64,000 nt of DNA from Streptomyces violaceusniger Tu 4113 (GCF_000147815.2 NC_015952.1:62001-126000), one strand, 5' to 3'; counted from the stretch's first letter, positions 7,604-16,006 are shown. Program-made: numbers and translations. Notes: a model not told the origin generated them from the letters alone.

Positions 7604-9157
7604 ATGACCACCACCACGCAGACCCCGGAGGGCGCCGACCCGTTCGCCGAGTTCTTCGGGTTCCTTGACGACCCGACCGGCGACGAGCACGACCCGGCCC
7701 ACGACGGCACCGACCCGCACGAGCCCGCGCCGGTCGCGGTGCTGCCCGGCTGCACCGGCCGTCTCGGACAGGCGCGCCCCGCGTTCGCCGTCCCGTCCGC
7801 CCCCCTGGTGGCCGGGTGCTGCTCGTGCGGCGAGGGCATCGAACGGCCGTTGAACGGGCCCCGCCCCGCGTGCACGCACAACGGCACCAGGTACCCGGAT
7901 GGGTCGGTTGTCGTCGGCGGGTGCCGGGTCAAGCCCAACGGGCGCGGCCGGTGCTTCAACGACCGGCACGACGTGGACGGGGTGGCCCTGTTCTCCGCAG
8001 GAAACTACGTGCCCCAGTGCGCGGGGTGCGTGGCACAGCGTCTCGGCGTCGACCTGGACGCGCTCCCGGCGGGCGAGCACTTCGCCCCGCCGCGGGTGGC
8101 CCGGTTCGACGGCGGGGCGTTCTTCGCCGCACAGGGCAACGTCTACACGCTGCGCCGTGCCGACGGGGGCGGGTGGGAAGCGGTGGCCCTGTCCGGGGGT
8201 CTGGCCGGTCCGGTGCACGGCCGCACTCAGGCCGACGCCATCGCGGGCGTGTGGCAGGCCACGGGGTCGCAGTGGGACGTTTCGGCGCCGGTCGTGGTCC
8301 GGCGGGAGGGGCGCGACCCGTACGGGCTGCCGCAGGCCCGCGCGGACGTGCTGTGTGAGGGTCAGGGCCTGTACCTGATGAAGAACCCGCACGCCGGGCG
8401 GGACCCGTGGGCGGAGCCGTGCCCCCGGTGCGGCGGCCGGGGCTACCTGGAGGCGTATAAGCACGTCAAGGGCGGTATGTGCTTCGAATGCGACGGGGAC
8501 CGTATCCGGATGTCGTACACGCTCGCCGAGGCGTCGGCGGTCGTGCGGCGCATGGCCCGGGAGGAGCGCACCGCGCGCGACCGGCGGGCCCTGGACGCGG
8601 AGCGCAAGCGGCGCCGGTGGGACCGGTTCGCCCAGGCGCACCCGGAGGCGGCCGGGTGGATCGCGGAGGCCGGGCGGGGCGGGAACGACTTTGCCGGCGA
8701 AATGCTCGGCCGGGTGCACGCGGGGCACGACCTGACCGCGGGACAGGTGGAGGCGTGCGAGCGGGCCGCCGTCCGCGAGGCGGAGAAGAAGCGCGAGCGG
8801 GACACCGCGGAGGCGGCGCGCGTCGCCCGGGTGACGCGCTCGCGTGCGGCCGGTGCCAAGGGCGAGACGGTGACCGTCGCGGGCACGGTGGCCCGGGTGT
8901 GGCGGTACAGCACGGGCCCGGTCTGGCGGCCGGTGCGTAAGTGCGGGGTGATCGTGGAGGACGGCGCCGGGGTGTCGGTCGTCATGTTCACCAGCGCGCG
9001 GGCCGCGTTCGACCTGGAGAAGGGCGACGCGGTGACGGTGACCGGTGAGATCAAGGACCCGGACAACCGCAACCGGGACACCGGCGAGATTCAGGCGCTC
9101 ATCCGGGCGCCGAAGTTCAGCGACCACGGCAGCAGGAACGAGACGGCGGAGGCATGA
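7604..9157 (+). CDS. Zinc-finger and OB-fold protein, 517 aa
   Basis: Probably a nucleic-acid-binding protein. GATGGAGGAACCGGGCAC precedes the ATG. Several cysteine pairs occur: CCSCGEG near residue 73, CAGC near 142, and a clear ribbon at about 273-293 (PCPRCGGRGYL ... CFECDGD) like those of DnaJ- or TFIIS-type zinc sites. A long charged helix follows (residues 310-420). The last 90 residues look like an OB fold: VTVAGTVARVW, VIVEDGAGVSVVMF, GDAVTVTGEI and QALIRAPKF. OB folds of this style bind single-stranded DNA or RNA. The stop overlaps the next start by 4 bp (ATGA). The exact role is unknown. Confidence 0.8.
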   Translation: MTTTTQTPEGADPFAEFFGFLDDPTGDEHDPAHDGTDPHEPAPVAVLPGCTGRLGQARPAFAVPSAPLVAGCCSCGEGIERPLNGPRPACTHNGTRYPDGSVVVGGCRVKPNGRGRCFNDRHDVDGVALFSAGNYVPQCAGCVAQRLGVDLDALPAGEHFAPPRVARFDGGAFFAAQGNVYTLRRADGGGWEAVALSGGLAGPVHGRTQADAIAGVWQATGSQWDVSAPVVVRREGRDPYGLPQARADVLCEGQGLYLMKNPHAGRDPWAEPCPRCGGRGYLEAYKHVKGGMCFECDGDRIRMSYTLAEASAVVRRMAREERTARDRRALDAERKRRRWDRFAQAHPEAAGWIAEAGRGGNDFAGEMLGRVHAGHDLTAGQVEACERAAVREAEKKRERDTAEAARVARVTRSRAAGAKGETVTVAGTVARVWRYSTGPVWRPVRKCGVIVEDGAGVSVVMFTSARAAFDLEKGDAVTVTGEIKDPDNRNRDTGEIQALIRAPKFSDHGSRNETAEA

Positions 9158-9516
9158 GCATGAGCGAGCAACTGACGTACACGGTGCGCGAGGGCGGCCG
9201 GGCGGTCACGGCCACGGAGGACCAGGCGCGGGCGGCTCTGGCGCACGCGGCCGGGTGCCTTGGGTGCTGTGAGCTGGGGGCGTTCCACCGCAGCGACATC
9301 TACGGACAGCCGGGGCTCACCCCGCCGGAGGTCTTCCCGCTGAACCTGCCGACGGGCGCCGTGCTGTACCCGTCCAGCCTGCCCACGCGGCCGGTGGCTG
9401 AGCGTGTGGCGGCCGCCCTGGCGGTGCTGGCCAAGGTGCGCAACACGGGCACGCGGGCCATGCGTGAGGCCGTGGATGCCCGCATTGCCCGCCTGGAGGC
9501 GTACCGGCCGGAGTGA
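9154..9516 (+). CDS. Hypothetical protein, 120 aa, coupled to zinc/OB gene
   Basis: The ATG overlaps the stop of the OB-fold gene as ATGA, so translation is coupled. Near residue 35, AAGCLGCCELG holds three cysteines. The rest is helical with a basic C-terminus (MREAVDARIARLEAYRPE). Not recognised. A strong GC-rich hairpin at 9560-9594 ends the two-gene unit. Confidence 0.78.
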   Translation: MSMSEQLTYTVREGGRAVTATEDQARAALAHAAGCLGCCELGAFHRSDIYGQPGLTPPEVFPLNLPTGAVLYPSSLPTRPVAERVAAALAVLAKVRNTGTRAMREAVDARIARLEAYRPE

Positions 9517-9559
9517 CCGCCTGAGCACGTACCGCCGGGAGTGACCGGCGGCCGCGGGA

Positions 9560-9594
9560 GGGGGCGGGGCGGAGAAGTCTTCCGCTCCGCCCCC
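9560..9594 (+). terminator. Terminator hairpin with T-rich tail
   Basis: GGGGGCGGGGCGGA pairs with TCCGCTCCGCCCCC with one mismatch, followed by TTTCCC. It separates the OB-fold operon from the ATPase gene. Confidence 0.65.
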
Positions 9595-9677
9595 TTTCCC
9601 ACACCCCCAAAGGGGTGTTAGCGATACCCTATCTTCACAGATTCGACCACGGCAGACAGAGAGAGGACCCCCCGACC

Positions 9678-11393
9678 ATGACGACCCCCGTTCAGCTCCC
9701 GATGTGCGACGTCGGCGAGGAGCGCAGCGCCCGCGCGTGGCTGCGCCGGTACCTGGCGGCACAGCCCGACCTGTTCGACCTCCGCGGCGAACTCGCCCGG
9801 TGGGACGCGGCGGCCGAGGAGGGGCGCGGCGCGCTCCGGCTGATGAGCGCCGACACCCTGACGGACTTCGTCGCGGACCGCGTGGACACGGTGAAGGTGT
9901 CCAGCTCCGGCACCTCCCGGTCCGTGCTGCTGCCCTCCCGGCTCGCTAAGGCCCTGCTGCGCACGGCCGGTGCGGGCTTCCGCGAGTGCACGGGCGTCGT
10001 GCGGTGGCCCATCGTCCGCCCTGACGGCACGATCGCCGCGAACCGCGGCTACGACCCCGCCACGCGCCTTGTGGTGGCCCCTGTGGAGGACGTCAAGCCG
10101 GTGCCGGACCGGCCGACCGGCGACGACGTGAGTGCCGCCCTGGCGGCCCTGGGGCGGCTGTTCGGCGCCTTCCCGTACGCCGCCCCCTCCGACTACGCGG
10201 CCACCCTCGGCATGTACCTGGGGCCCCTGCTGCGCCACTTCCTCCCCGCCAAAACCCGCTCCCCGCTCCACCTGGTCACCGCGACCGGCCCGGGGTCGGG
10301 TAAGTCGTACCTGTCCGCCGAGGGCCTGGAAGTCCTCTACGGCGCCCGCCGCCTGTCGGCCGACCAGTCCACGCGGGAACTCGGCAAGACGATCATTGCC
10401 GCGCTGGAGAAGAAGGCCGACACGGGCGTGATCGCGTTCGACAACTTCGCCACCGGCGGCCGGATCACCGGCGCCCAGTGGGCGCGGTGGATCACTGAGC
10501 CGGTGATCTCCGGACGGGTCATCGGCACCGGCCGCACCCCCGAGATTCCCAACGACTACGTGTGGACGGTGAACGGGAATCAGATCAGGGTCGGGGAGGA
10601 CATGGCCCGCCGTACGGTCGTGATCTCGCTCGCCTCCGACGCCGACGACCCGTCACAGGTGGCGCACTCCTTCGACTTCCTGGAAGAGCTGAACGGGCGC
10701 CGCGGTGAGGTGCTGTGGTCGTTGCTGGTGCTGGTGCGGAACTGGACGGCCGCGCCGGCGGAGTCGCGCACGGTGCGCGCGGTGCAGCTCGGGCAGTTCT
10801 CCGCGTGGATGACCGCCGTGGCGTCGATCCTGGACGCGGCCGGGGTGGAGGGCTTCAACGAGGACCGCGCGGAGCGCATGGCGCAGATGGACGAACAGGC
10901 GGCCGACTACAGCCGGTTCTACGCGACGGTCCGGGATCTCCTCGGCGGCGGGTGGCTGAGGGCAGCGCAGATCACGCGCGTTCCGGTCCTTCAGGACCTG
11001 ATCCCGCGGGTCGAGGGCAGCGAAGATGCGCGGATCGGTCACCGGGCATTGGGTCGGCGGGTGCTGCGCCCGCAGGTGGGCCGGGTGTACGGCGGAATGA
11101 AGATCGAAGAGCGCTGGGACAACCATTCGAAATCGTGGGTCTATCGCGTGGTTCTGATCGCGGCGCGGCGGATCGCGAATGCGGCCCGGCGGGTGGCGGA
11201 CCGGGTGGGCGTGGTGACGGCGGCCGTGCGGATGCGGGCGGCGGCGCGACCGGAGCGACCGGCGCGGACGTGGCCCCAGGTGCGCGGCGACGCCGAGCGG
11301 CGGCGGCAGGCGGCGCGGGGTGTGCGGGTAGAGGGCGACCAGTTCGCGCGGGCGGCGGCGGCGCTGGACGGCTTGGGGCCGTCGACTGCATGA
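9678..11393 (+). CDS. AAA+/helicase-type ATPase, plasmid or phage replication class
   Basis: A 571-residue ATPase. Walker A is ATGPGSGKSYLS (about residues 202-213). A Walker B-like VIAFDNF lies at 252-258. A late VNGNQIRVGEDMARRTVVISL-type segment (about 296-316) matches the sensor/arginine-finger region of superfamily 3 and DUF927-like helicases of plasmids, phages and integrated elements. It likely unwinds or remodels DNA during replication of the element. The C-terminal 90 residues are very basic (RMRAAARPERPART, RRRQAARG) and may bind DNA. ATG 9678 follows GAGAGGACCCCCCGACC. The upstream DNA (9605-9645) is AT-richer with TACCCTATCTT, a different promoter from the palindromic set, plus a GACCACGGCAGA leader. 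Confidence 0.82.
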   Translation: MTTPVQLPMCDVGEERSARAWLRRYLAAQPDLFDLRGELARWDAAAEEGRGALRLMSADTLTDFVADRVDTVKVSSSGTSRSVLLPSRLAKALLRTAGAGFRECTGVVRWPIVRPDGTIAANRGYDPATRLVVAPVEDVKPVPDRPTGDDVSAALAALGRLFGAFPYAAPSDYAATLGMYLGPLLRHFLPAKTRSPLHLVTATGPGSGKSYLSAEGLEVLYGARRLSADQSTRELGKTIIAALEKKADTGVIAFDNFATGGRITGAQWARWITEPVISGRVIGTGRTPEIPNDYVWTVNGNQIRVGEDMARRTVVISLASDADDPSQVAHSFDFLEELNGRRGEVLWSLLVLVRNWTAAPAESRTVRAVQLGQFSAWMTAVASILDAAGVEGFNEDRAERMAQMDEQAADYSRFYATVRDLLGGGWLRAAQITRVPVLQDLIPRVEGSEDARIGHRALGRRVLRPQVGRVYGGMKIEERWDNHSKSWVYRVVLIAARRIANAARRVADRVGVVTAAVRMRAAARPERPARTWPQVRGDAERRRQAARGVRVEGDQFARAAAALDGLGPSTA

Positions 11394-11420
11394 ACAGACC
11401 ACAGAGGCGGAGGGCTTGAG

Positions 11421-11813
11421 ATGACGACACCGAACGATCCGAAGCGCTGGGAGCTGCGTCAACGACTGTGGGAGGAGACCCCGCCGGACATCGAGCACAC
11501 CCGCGCGGCCGGGTGGCTGACGCTGCACGCGGAACCGAGGGACCCGGGGGACGGTTGCCGACTGATCCACGCCTTGACGACCGACGGCGGGGTGTACGTC
11601 GGCATGGTCTTCTTTGGGCCGCACCCGGCATGGGCGGGGCGGCTGGAGGGGGCGCCGGAGGTGCACCCGGACTACCGGCGGCGCGGCATCTGCCGCGCGC
11701 TGTACGACTGGGCGGCCGAACTCGGGGGCGCGCCGATGGCGCCAGCGGATACACACAGCGATGATGCGGCGGCATTCTGGGCGCGCTACGGACGGCCGGA
11801 GGCGGCCGGGTGA
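11421..11813 (+). CDS. GNAT-type N-acetyltransferase
   Basis: Short acetyltransferase of 130 residues. The acetyl-CoA-binding motif is visible as EVHPDYRRRGICRALYDWA (about residues 75-93), matching the V-x-P-x-x-R-x-x-G-x-G/C-x-A pattern. A following D-x-A-A-x-F-W-x-x-x-G segment (AAAFWARYGRP) is the usual motif B end. The substrate cannot be read. It starts 27 bp after the ATPase gene with GGCTTGAG as a weak ribosome site, so it is probably co-transcribed, and overlaps the next gene by GTGA. Confidence 0.78.
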   Translation: MTTPNDPKRWELRQRLWEETPPDIEHTRAAGWLTLHAEPRDPGDGCRLIHALTTDGGVYVGMVFFGPHPAWAGRLEGAPEVHPDYRRRGICRALYDWAAELGGAPMAPADTHSDDAAAFWARYGRPEAAG

Positions 11814-12007
11814 GCGGGCGGGAGTCGGTCAGGTACGGCACGACGCCGGGCGGGAAGGTGCGCCACATGCTGTGGGGGGAGCAGACGGGCAAGTGCGGCC
11901 GTCCGGCCCCGGGGCCGGACAACCCCGCATTACAGACGTGTCAGCGCTGCCGCGAGTCGTACGCGGCCCTGGCTGCGCGCGAACAGCGCCGCGCCCGTTG
12001 GCGCTGA
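11810..12007 (+). CDS. Small cysteine protein, 65 aa
   Basis: GTG start overlapping the acetyltransferase stop (GTGA). The protein contains KCGRPAP and, 17 residues later, CQRCRESY, a likely C-x(n)-CxxC zinc knuckle, with a basic end (REQRRARWR). Not recognised. It is the last gene of the ATPase operon and faces the recombinase gene end to end. Confidence 0.68.
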   Translation: MSGRESVRYGTTPGGKVRHMLWGEQTGKCGRPAPGPDNPALQTCQRCRESYAALAAREQRRARWR

Positions 12008-12135
12008 GAGCCGGTCGACGACGAGCACCAGGAGCAGGGCGCCCCGCCACGGGCGCCCCTTCCGGCATGCCCAGAACGAACCCTGTCCGCTTTCGCGCGA
12101 ATCGCGGAGAATGAGGCGTTGTGTCGCGAACCGCG

Positions 12136-12155
12136 GTCACCCAAATTTGGGTGAC
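12136..12155. repeat. Perfect 20-bp palindrome beside the recombinase gene
   Basis: GTCACCCAAATTTGGGTGAC is a complete palindrome with an AT-only centre in otherwise GC-rich DNA. It lies 25 bp past the stop of the tyrosine recombinase gene, between convergent genes. It could be a binding or crossover site for the recombinase, or an operator. It lacks the T-run of a terminator. Confidence 0.6.
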
Positions 12156-12180
12156 TTCCCGGCCCGGGGCCCCGTCCGCG

Positions 12181-13470
12181 TCACGCAGCGGGCGGAGTCT
12201 CCGTGTCGACCGGCGGCGGGGTCTGCTGGGTGAACCGGTACGTCCCGGACCGCGTTTCGTAGGCGTCGATCCGCCGGCGCAGAGCTTCCGTCTCCGCGCG
12301 TGCGGCCTCCAGCTCGCGGAGTAGGTGTTCGTCCGAGCGGAGCCGTGCGGCCTCTTCCTGGAGCGTCAGTTTCTCCATGAGTGCCGGTTGCGGTTCCCCG
12401 CCCTCCATGGCCCGCAGCAGCAGGACACCGCGGGCGACGGACCCGCCGACGGCCGCCCGTACCCGGCCCGCGTGAGGGGACACGGGGACCGTGCCCGCGG
12501 TCGAGTACCTGAGCGTAGAGGACGGGGAGAGGTGGCCTACGGCGTCGGCAACGTCGGTGAGGTGGAAAACCGCGAGGCCATGCCTGATCCATGCCTGACG
12601 GAACGTCCGGGGGCTGATCGTCTCGGGGTCGGAGAGACCGGCGCGTACCGCGATGCGGTCGACGAGTCTTTCCAGGCGGCGGGCGTTGAGGGGTGAGGGG
12701 GGGTCGAACCGCTGGTGCGGGACCATCAGCAACGGGTCGGACAGGCGGCGCGGGGTGCTGGGGTTGGTGTACCTCAGCCAGTCCTCATATTCGTGCCAGG
12801 TGTGCACGGTGATGGGGCCTAGTTCGCGGTCGGAGACGGCGCCGCGGCCCTGACCGCCGAGTCGGATAATCGGGGGGCGGTTGGTGGGGTGGATGGAGGA
12901 GCGGCGGGCGGCCTCCATCTCCCATGTGCGGGGGCCGAGGTCGCACAGCATGCGCGCGGTGAAGTACGCCGGCGTGTTCATCCGGCGGGCGGCTTCAAGG
13001 AACGCGTGGATCTCCTCCGGGGTGAGCGTGCGCGGGGATGCCTTACGGCGCGTCTTGTCTTTCTCGACTCTCAAATTGGCCAGGGGGTAGCCGCGGGATG
13101 CTCCGGCTTTGACGAGGTGGCGGCTGTAGGCGTTGAGGGCTTTTCGCCGGTTGCGGCGTACGGCGACGGACGGGCGGGGGCGGGTGCCGTCGGGGCCGGT
13201 GGTGTGCCAGACGTTGACGAAGTGGGCGACGTCGTGGTCTGAGGGGTTCAGCAGGTCGACGCCCTGTTTGCGGGCGTAGTCGATCCAGTGGCGTACGTCC
13301 TGGGAGTACGACCGGACGGTTTCGGGGCGGTATGAGGCGCATTCCATGAAGGCCGCGAGGGATTCGGGCTGGGTGGTGGCCTTGATGCTGCGCCGGATCT
13401 CTGCCAGGGAGGGCGGGCGGCCGGGCCCGCGGCGGGGTCCTGGTGTGCGCGTCGCGTCGGTCTCGTCCAT
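12181..13470 (-). CDS. Tyrosine recombinase / integrase
   Basis: A 429-residue site-specific recombinase. The start follows AGGAGGGGTGACC. The N-terminal part (about 35-150) looks like the SAM-like core-binding domain (YRPETVRSYSQDVRHWIDYA). Catalytic residues can be traced: Arg in DLGPRTWE (about 181), the second Arg in RTFRQAW (about 290), His in VGHLSPSS (about 313) and the tyrosine in TLRYST (about 322). The usual first His of HxxR is Arg here (about 287), which some active members tolerate. A coiled-coil tail (ALMEKLTLQEEAARL to ALRRRIDAYE) extends beyond the catalytic domain. It would integrate, excise or resolve the element. Confidence 0.88.
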   Translation of the reverse strand: MDETDATRTPGPRRGPGRPPSLAEIRRSIKATTQPESLAAFMECASYRPETVRSYSQDVRHWIDYARKQGVDLLNPSDHDVAHFVNVWHTTGPDGTRPRPSVAVRRNRRKALNAYSRHLVKAGASRGYPLANLRVEKDKTRRKASPRTLTPEEIHAFLEAARRMNTPAYFTARMLCDLGPRTWEMEAARRSSIHPTNRPPIIRLGGQGRGAVSDRELGPITVHTWHEYEDWLRYTNPSTPRRLSDPLLMVPHQRFDPPSPLNARRLERLVDRIAVRAGLSDPETISPRTFRQAWIRHGLAVFHLTDVADAVGHLSPSSTLRYSTAGTVPVSPHAGRVRAAVGGSVARGVLLLRAMEGGEPQPALMEKLTLQEEAARLRSDEHLLRELEAARAETEALRRRIDAYETRSGTYRFTQQTPPPVDTETPPAA

Positions 13471-13643
13471 GGTCACCCCTCCTAACTCCGCATTCTTGGG
13501 CGAATCGGACGTTAAGGGTATGAAACCGGCGCTGTGTTGATCTTGGCCAGCACCGGCGCCGCCGAACGGGTGAAGGCGGCCGGTGCGGGGGTGGTGGCGC
13601 CGGCGAGCTCTGGCGACGCTGCGGGGCGCTGCCGGACGGGGTG

Positions 13644-14144
13644 TCAGCGCTCCCACTGCTGGCGGACCCATGGCGGCGGTGCGTCCCGGCCGGGTTTGAG
13701 GTGTTCAGGCACAGACAACTTGAGCGGGGTCGACTCAAGGGGGGTGTCCGTGAGGGCGGGGAACGCGTCGGCGAGCACGGCCGCCGCACCGGCGCGCTGC
13801 TCGGCGGGGAGTTCGAGGAGTGCGGCGCGCAGGGAGGCGGCGACCTCGTACAAGCCGGGGTGCGTGCCGCCGTCGCCGTGGTCCTGGTGCTCGTCGTCGG
13901 CCGGTCGGCCGGGGGCCTTCTTCGGTCGGCCGGGGGGTGCGAGGACGCCCGCGATGCGCAAGCGCAGTTCCAGGAGCTTGGACAGTTCGGCGTGCGCGGC
14001 CAGGGCGCGGGAGGGTTTGGCGCTCTCGGCGGCGCTCTCGGCGATGCGGCGTGCGCGCTCGCTGGCGGCGATGATCTGCCGGTTCAGGGCGGTGGGGGTG
14101 TCGACCGGCGGGGGCGGGGGGGCGGCGTCGCACATGAGGGCCAC
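13644..14144 (-). CDS. Hypothetical helical protein, 166 aa
   Basis: Unrecognised, reverse strand. GTG 14144 or ATG 14135 could start it; neither has a clear ribosome site. The protein is mostly helix, with a proline-rich N-terminus, a basic RPKKAPGRPADD hinge that resembles an AT-hook-like minor-groove binder, and a C-terminal VPEHLKPGRD ... WVRQQWER. It lies upstream of the recombinase in the same direction, 173 bp away. It diverges from the gene driven by the palindrome at 14181, so that site may control both directions. Confidence 0.68.
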   Translation of the reverse strand: MALMCDAAPPPPPVDTPTALNRQIIAASERARRIAESAAESAKPSRALAAHAELSKLLELRLRIAGVLAPPGRPKKAPGRPADDEHQDHGDGGTHPGLYEVAASLRAALLELPAEQRAGAAAVLADAFPALTDTPLESTPLKLSVPEHLKPGRDAPPPWVRQQWER

Positions 14145-14180
14145 GGTACGGGCGGCGTGGCGGTTCCGGACTGGACAGCG

Positions 14181-14202
14181 CTAGCACACCATGTGCTAGA
14201 GT
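14181..14202 (+). promoter_or_regulatory. Palindromic promoter-operator, site 4 (divergent region)
   Basis: CTAGCACACCATGTGCTAG then AGT, with CGGAGACGTCAG leader. The start codon lies 43 nt after it. TGGACA lies 19 bp before the -10 box, as at site 23052. It is the only copy placed between divergent genes, 37 bp from the start of the reverse gene. Confidence 0.75.
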
Positions 14203-14242
14203 CGGAGACGTCAGCAGGACACCGCAGACGAAAGGGGGTCCG

Positions 14243-14551
14243 ATGACGCGTGAACGCCTCACGGACCTGAGCAGTACCAACCGGCCGCGGCCGGGGTCGG
14301 CGATCTCCCCCGGCGACGTCGTCCGCTTCTCCTACGTCCACGCCCTCCGCGGCACGGTCGAGGCGGAGGGGACCGTTCAGCCGGTCGACGCCCCGCGCAC
14401 CGACTGGGCCATGCGCCCGGTCTTCAAGGTGACCGACGCCGAGGGACTGACCCGGTGGCCGCTCCAGTCGGGGTGTTTCCGCGTCGACCCGCCGCCGGAG
14501 CCCGAAGACGACAGCCCGGCCCGCCCGTTCGACGACCGCAAGGGGTACTGA
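14243..14551 (+). CDS. Small hypothetical protein, 102 aa
   Basis: Unrecognised. AAAGGGGGTCCG precedes the ATG. The protein is predicted beta-rich (GDVVRFSYVHALRGTVEAEGTVQPV, VFKVTDAEGLTRWPL), resembling a small SH3- or KOW-like barrel, with an acidic proline-rich tail. A role in binding nucleic acid or a partner protein is possible but unproven. The next gene starts 5 bp after its stop. Confidence 0.78.
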   Translation: MTRERLTDLSSTNRPRPGSAISPGDVVRFSYVHALRGTVEAEGTVQPVDAPRTDWAMRPVFKVTDAEGLTRWPLQSGCFRVDPPPEPEDDSPARPFDDRKGY

Positions 14552-14555
14552 GCAG

Positions 14556-15242
14556 ATGAACCACACGACCACGGCACCCATGATCCGCGAAGCTCTCGCC
14601 GATGAGGGCCTGAGCGCCGAGGAGCGCGCCCCCCACCTGCGGGTGCCGTGCGGCCTGGCAACCGAAATCCTGATCACGGCGGGCGAGAAGTCCGGCCGGG
14701 CGCACTTCGACCTCCCGGTGTCCGGGGCCTACGGGTTCCAGGCGTCGGAGTTCGAGACCGGCGAGGGCCAGGACGGCGCGGCCTACGTCTACGCGACCGG
14801 CATGCAGCCGACCAAGCCCCTGGAGCAGGAGGCGCGCGCCATGGCGGCGGCCGTGAACCGCTCGGTCCGCGGCGCGACCGGCGCGCCCGCCGCCGTGCTC
14901 CTGGCGGCCCCACTGGTCTCCTACCTGGACTGCGCGGGCATGGAGCGGGTGCCCGAGGAGCACCAGGAGCGCGTACGCGCGATCATCGCGGGCGGTGAGA
15001 CCCGCGCCGACGAGTCCGGGCGCGTGCTGCTGCGGGAGTGCGCCGACGCCTCCATGGACCTGTACGCGCTCAAGACCGCGCTTGACGGCCTGTGGAGGGC
15101 GTACGCGGACACCGGCGCCCTGCGGGATGACGAGCTGGAGTGGCATGACGTGCGGCCGTACATGATCCGGGCGGCCCGCAGCGCGGTGCGCGACCGGTGG
15201 AATAACCCGCGGTCGTGGTCCGGCATGCGGGCCGGGGCCTGA
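14556..15242 (+). CDS. Hypothetical protein, 228 aa
   Basis: Unrecognised. ATG 14556 lies 4 bp after the previous stop. ATG 14580 (MIREALAD) is an alternative directly behind a GACCACGGCACCC leader element, which makes the true start uncertain. The sequence is mostly helical with one hydrophobic segment (APAAVLLAAPLVSYLDCAG) too polar to call a membrane helix. The C-terminal SAVRDRWNNPRSWSGM is basic. It ends just before an exceptionally long perfect hairpin. Confidence 0.75.
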   Translation: MNHTTTAPMIREALADEGLSAEERAPHLRVPCGLATEILITAGEKSGRAHFDLPVSGAYGFQASEFETGEGQDGAAYVYATGMQPTKPLEQEARAMAAAVNRSVRGATGAPAAVLLAAPLVSYLDCAGMERVPEEHQERVRAIIAGGETRADESGRVLLRECADASMDLYALKTALDGLWRAYADTGALRDDELEWHDVRPYMIRAARSAVRDRWNNPRSWSGMRAGA

Positions 15243-15253
15243 CGGAAACGCCG

Positions 15254-15296
15254 GTGGGGTGGGGTGCGGCCCGCAACGGGCCGCACCCCACCCCAC
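15254..15296 (+). terminator. Perfect 20-bp-stem hairpin just upstream of a ribosome site
   Basis: A 20-bp uninterrupted stem with a CAA loop (left arm starts GTGGGGTGGGG). The next gene's ribosome site AAGGGAGGTGA begins 4 bp after it, so the structure may hold back or expose translation as well as stop transcription. No T-run follows. Confidence 0.6.
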
Positions 15297-15314
15297 GGGA
15301 AGGGAGGTGACGAC

Positions 15315-15857
15315 GTGGCAGGCGTGAAGCTGAGCCGGGCTGAAGAGCTGGAGTACGGCACGGGGTGGCGGGTTAAGGGTGTGGTCGACGACACCGACCA
15401 GTGCGAGCACTGCGGGCGCCGCGGGCTCAAGCGGGTTGTTGCGATGGTGCCGCTGGACGCGGACGGCAACGAGGACGGCGACGCGGCGTATTTCGGCACC
15501 GGGTGCGCGGTGGGGTACATCAAGCGGGGCACGCTCCGCGGCCGGGTGACCGGCGCCGCGGTGTGGACGGCCGCCCTGGTGGCCGAGCGCGAACGCGTGG
15601 AGCGGCGCCGGTGGGCCGGGGAGATCCTGGCCAAGTACGGGCACGTGACCGGCTTTCACCCGATCCAGAAGGCCGCGGTGTTCTTCGTCTACAACCCGCA
15701 CACGGCCGACCGGGGCCACGCGTGGGGGGCGGCTGAGGTCGACTGGTTCGTCTCGGAGGCGGACAAGGCGATGGAAGGCGTCCCGGCGGAGACGCGGGCG
15801 CAGTACATCGAGCTGGGCCGTAAGGCTCTGGGCCTGCCGGAGCGGCAGACCGCGTGA
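15315..15857 (+). CDS. Cysteine-motif hypothetical protein, 180 aa
   Basis: GTG 15315 is chosen because AAGGGAGGTGACGAC precedes it; an upstream in-frame ATG lies inside the hairpin. Near residue 30, CEHCGRRGLKR and later YFGTGCAVGYI give a C-x2-C-x(n)-C pattern, a probable small metal site. The C-terminal part is helical (EADKAMEGVPAETRAQYIELGRKAL). I recall similar proteins as uncharacterised products of actinobacterial plasmids and phages, but cannot name the family. Confidence 0.8.
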   Translation: MAGVKLSRAEELEYGTGWRVKGVVDDTDQCEHCGRRGLKRVVAMVPLDADGNEDGDAAYFGTGCAVGYIKRGTLRGRVTGAAVWTAALVAERERVERRRWAGEILAKYGHVTGFHPIQKAAVFFVYNPHTADRGHAWGAAEVDWFVSEADKAMEGVPAETRAQYIELGRKALGLPERQTA

Positions 15858-15890
15858 CGCCTCGCAGGGCGCCCCCGCCATGGGGGCGCC

Positions 15891-15918
15891 CGGGTGGGCT
15901 GCCCGTTCGAGCCGGGCC
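15891..15918 (+). repeat. 28-bp repeat, copy 1
   Basis: CGGGTGGGCTGCCCGTTCGA continuing to GCCGGGCC. It matches 23831-23858 at 26 of 28 positions. In both places it follows a GC-rich hairpin at the end of a gene and precedes a new transcription unit. It contains GTTCGAGCC, which looks like a tRNA T-arm, but no tRNA can be built around it. Confidence 0.6.
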
Positions 15919-15941
15919 GGTCGCACTCCCACACCCGACGA

Positions 15942-15963
15942 CTAGCACATTATGTGCTAGAGT
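15942..15963 (+). promoter_or_regulatory. Palindromic promoter-operator, site 5
   Basis: CTAGCACATTATGTGCTAG then AGT, 46 nt before the start codon. The leader contains ACGACCACGGCAGACGAGGAAGGACC, combining the leader element and the ribosome site. Confidence 0.75.
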
Positions 15964-16006
15964 TCGGGTGTCGGCACGACCACGGCAGACGAGGAAGGAC
16001 CAGCAC

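Noticed and set aside
6080..9127. 1015-residue reverse open frame
   Set aside because: It is antisense to three well-supported genes with ribosome sites, and its composition (Arg, Pro, Gly, His runs) is that of an opposite-strand shadow in GC-rich DNA.
15891..15918. tRNA fragment suggested by GTTCGAGCC
   Set aside because: No acceptor, D or anticodon arm can be built around it; it is a duplicated intergenic segment.
14424..15932. 502-residue reverse frame
   Set aside because: Antisense to three rightward genes and crosses a terminator and a perfect hairpin; shadow composition.
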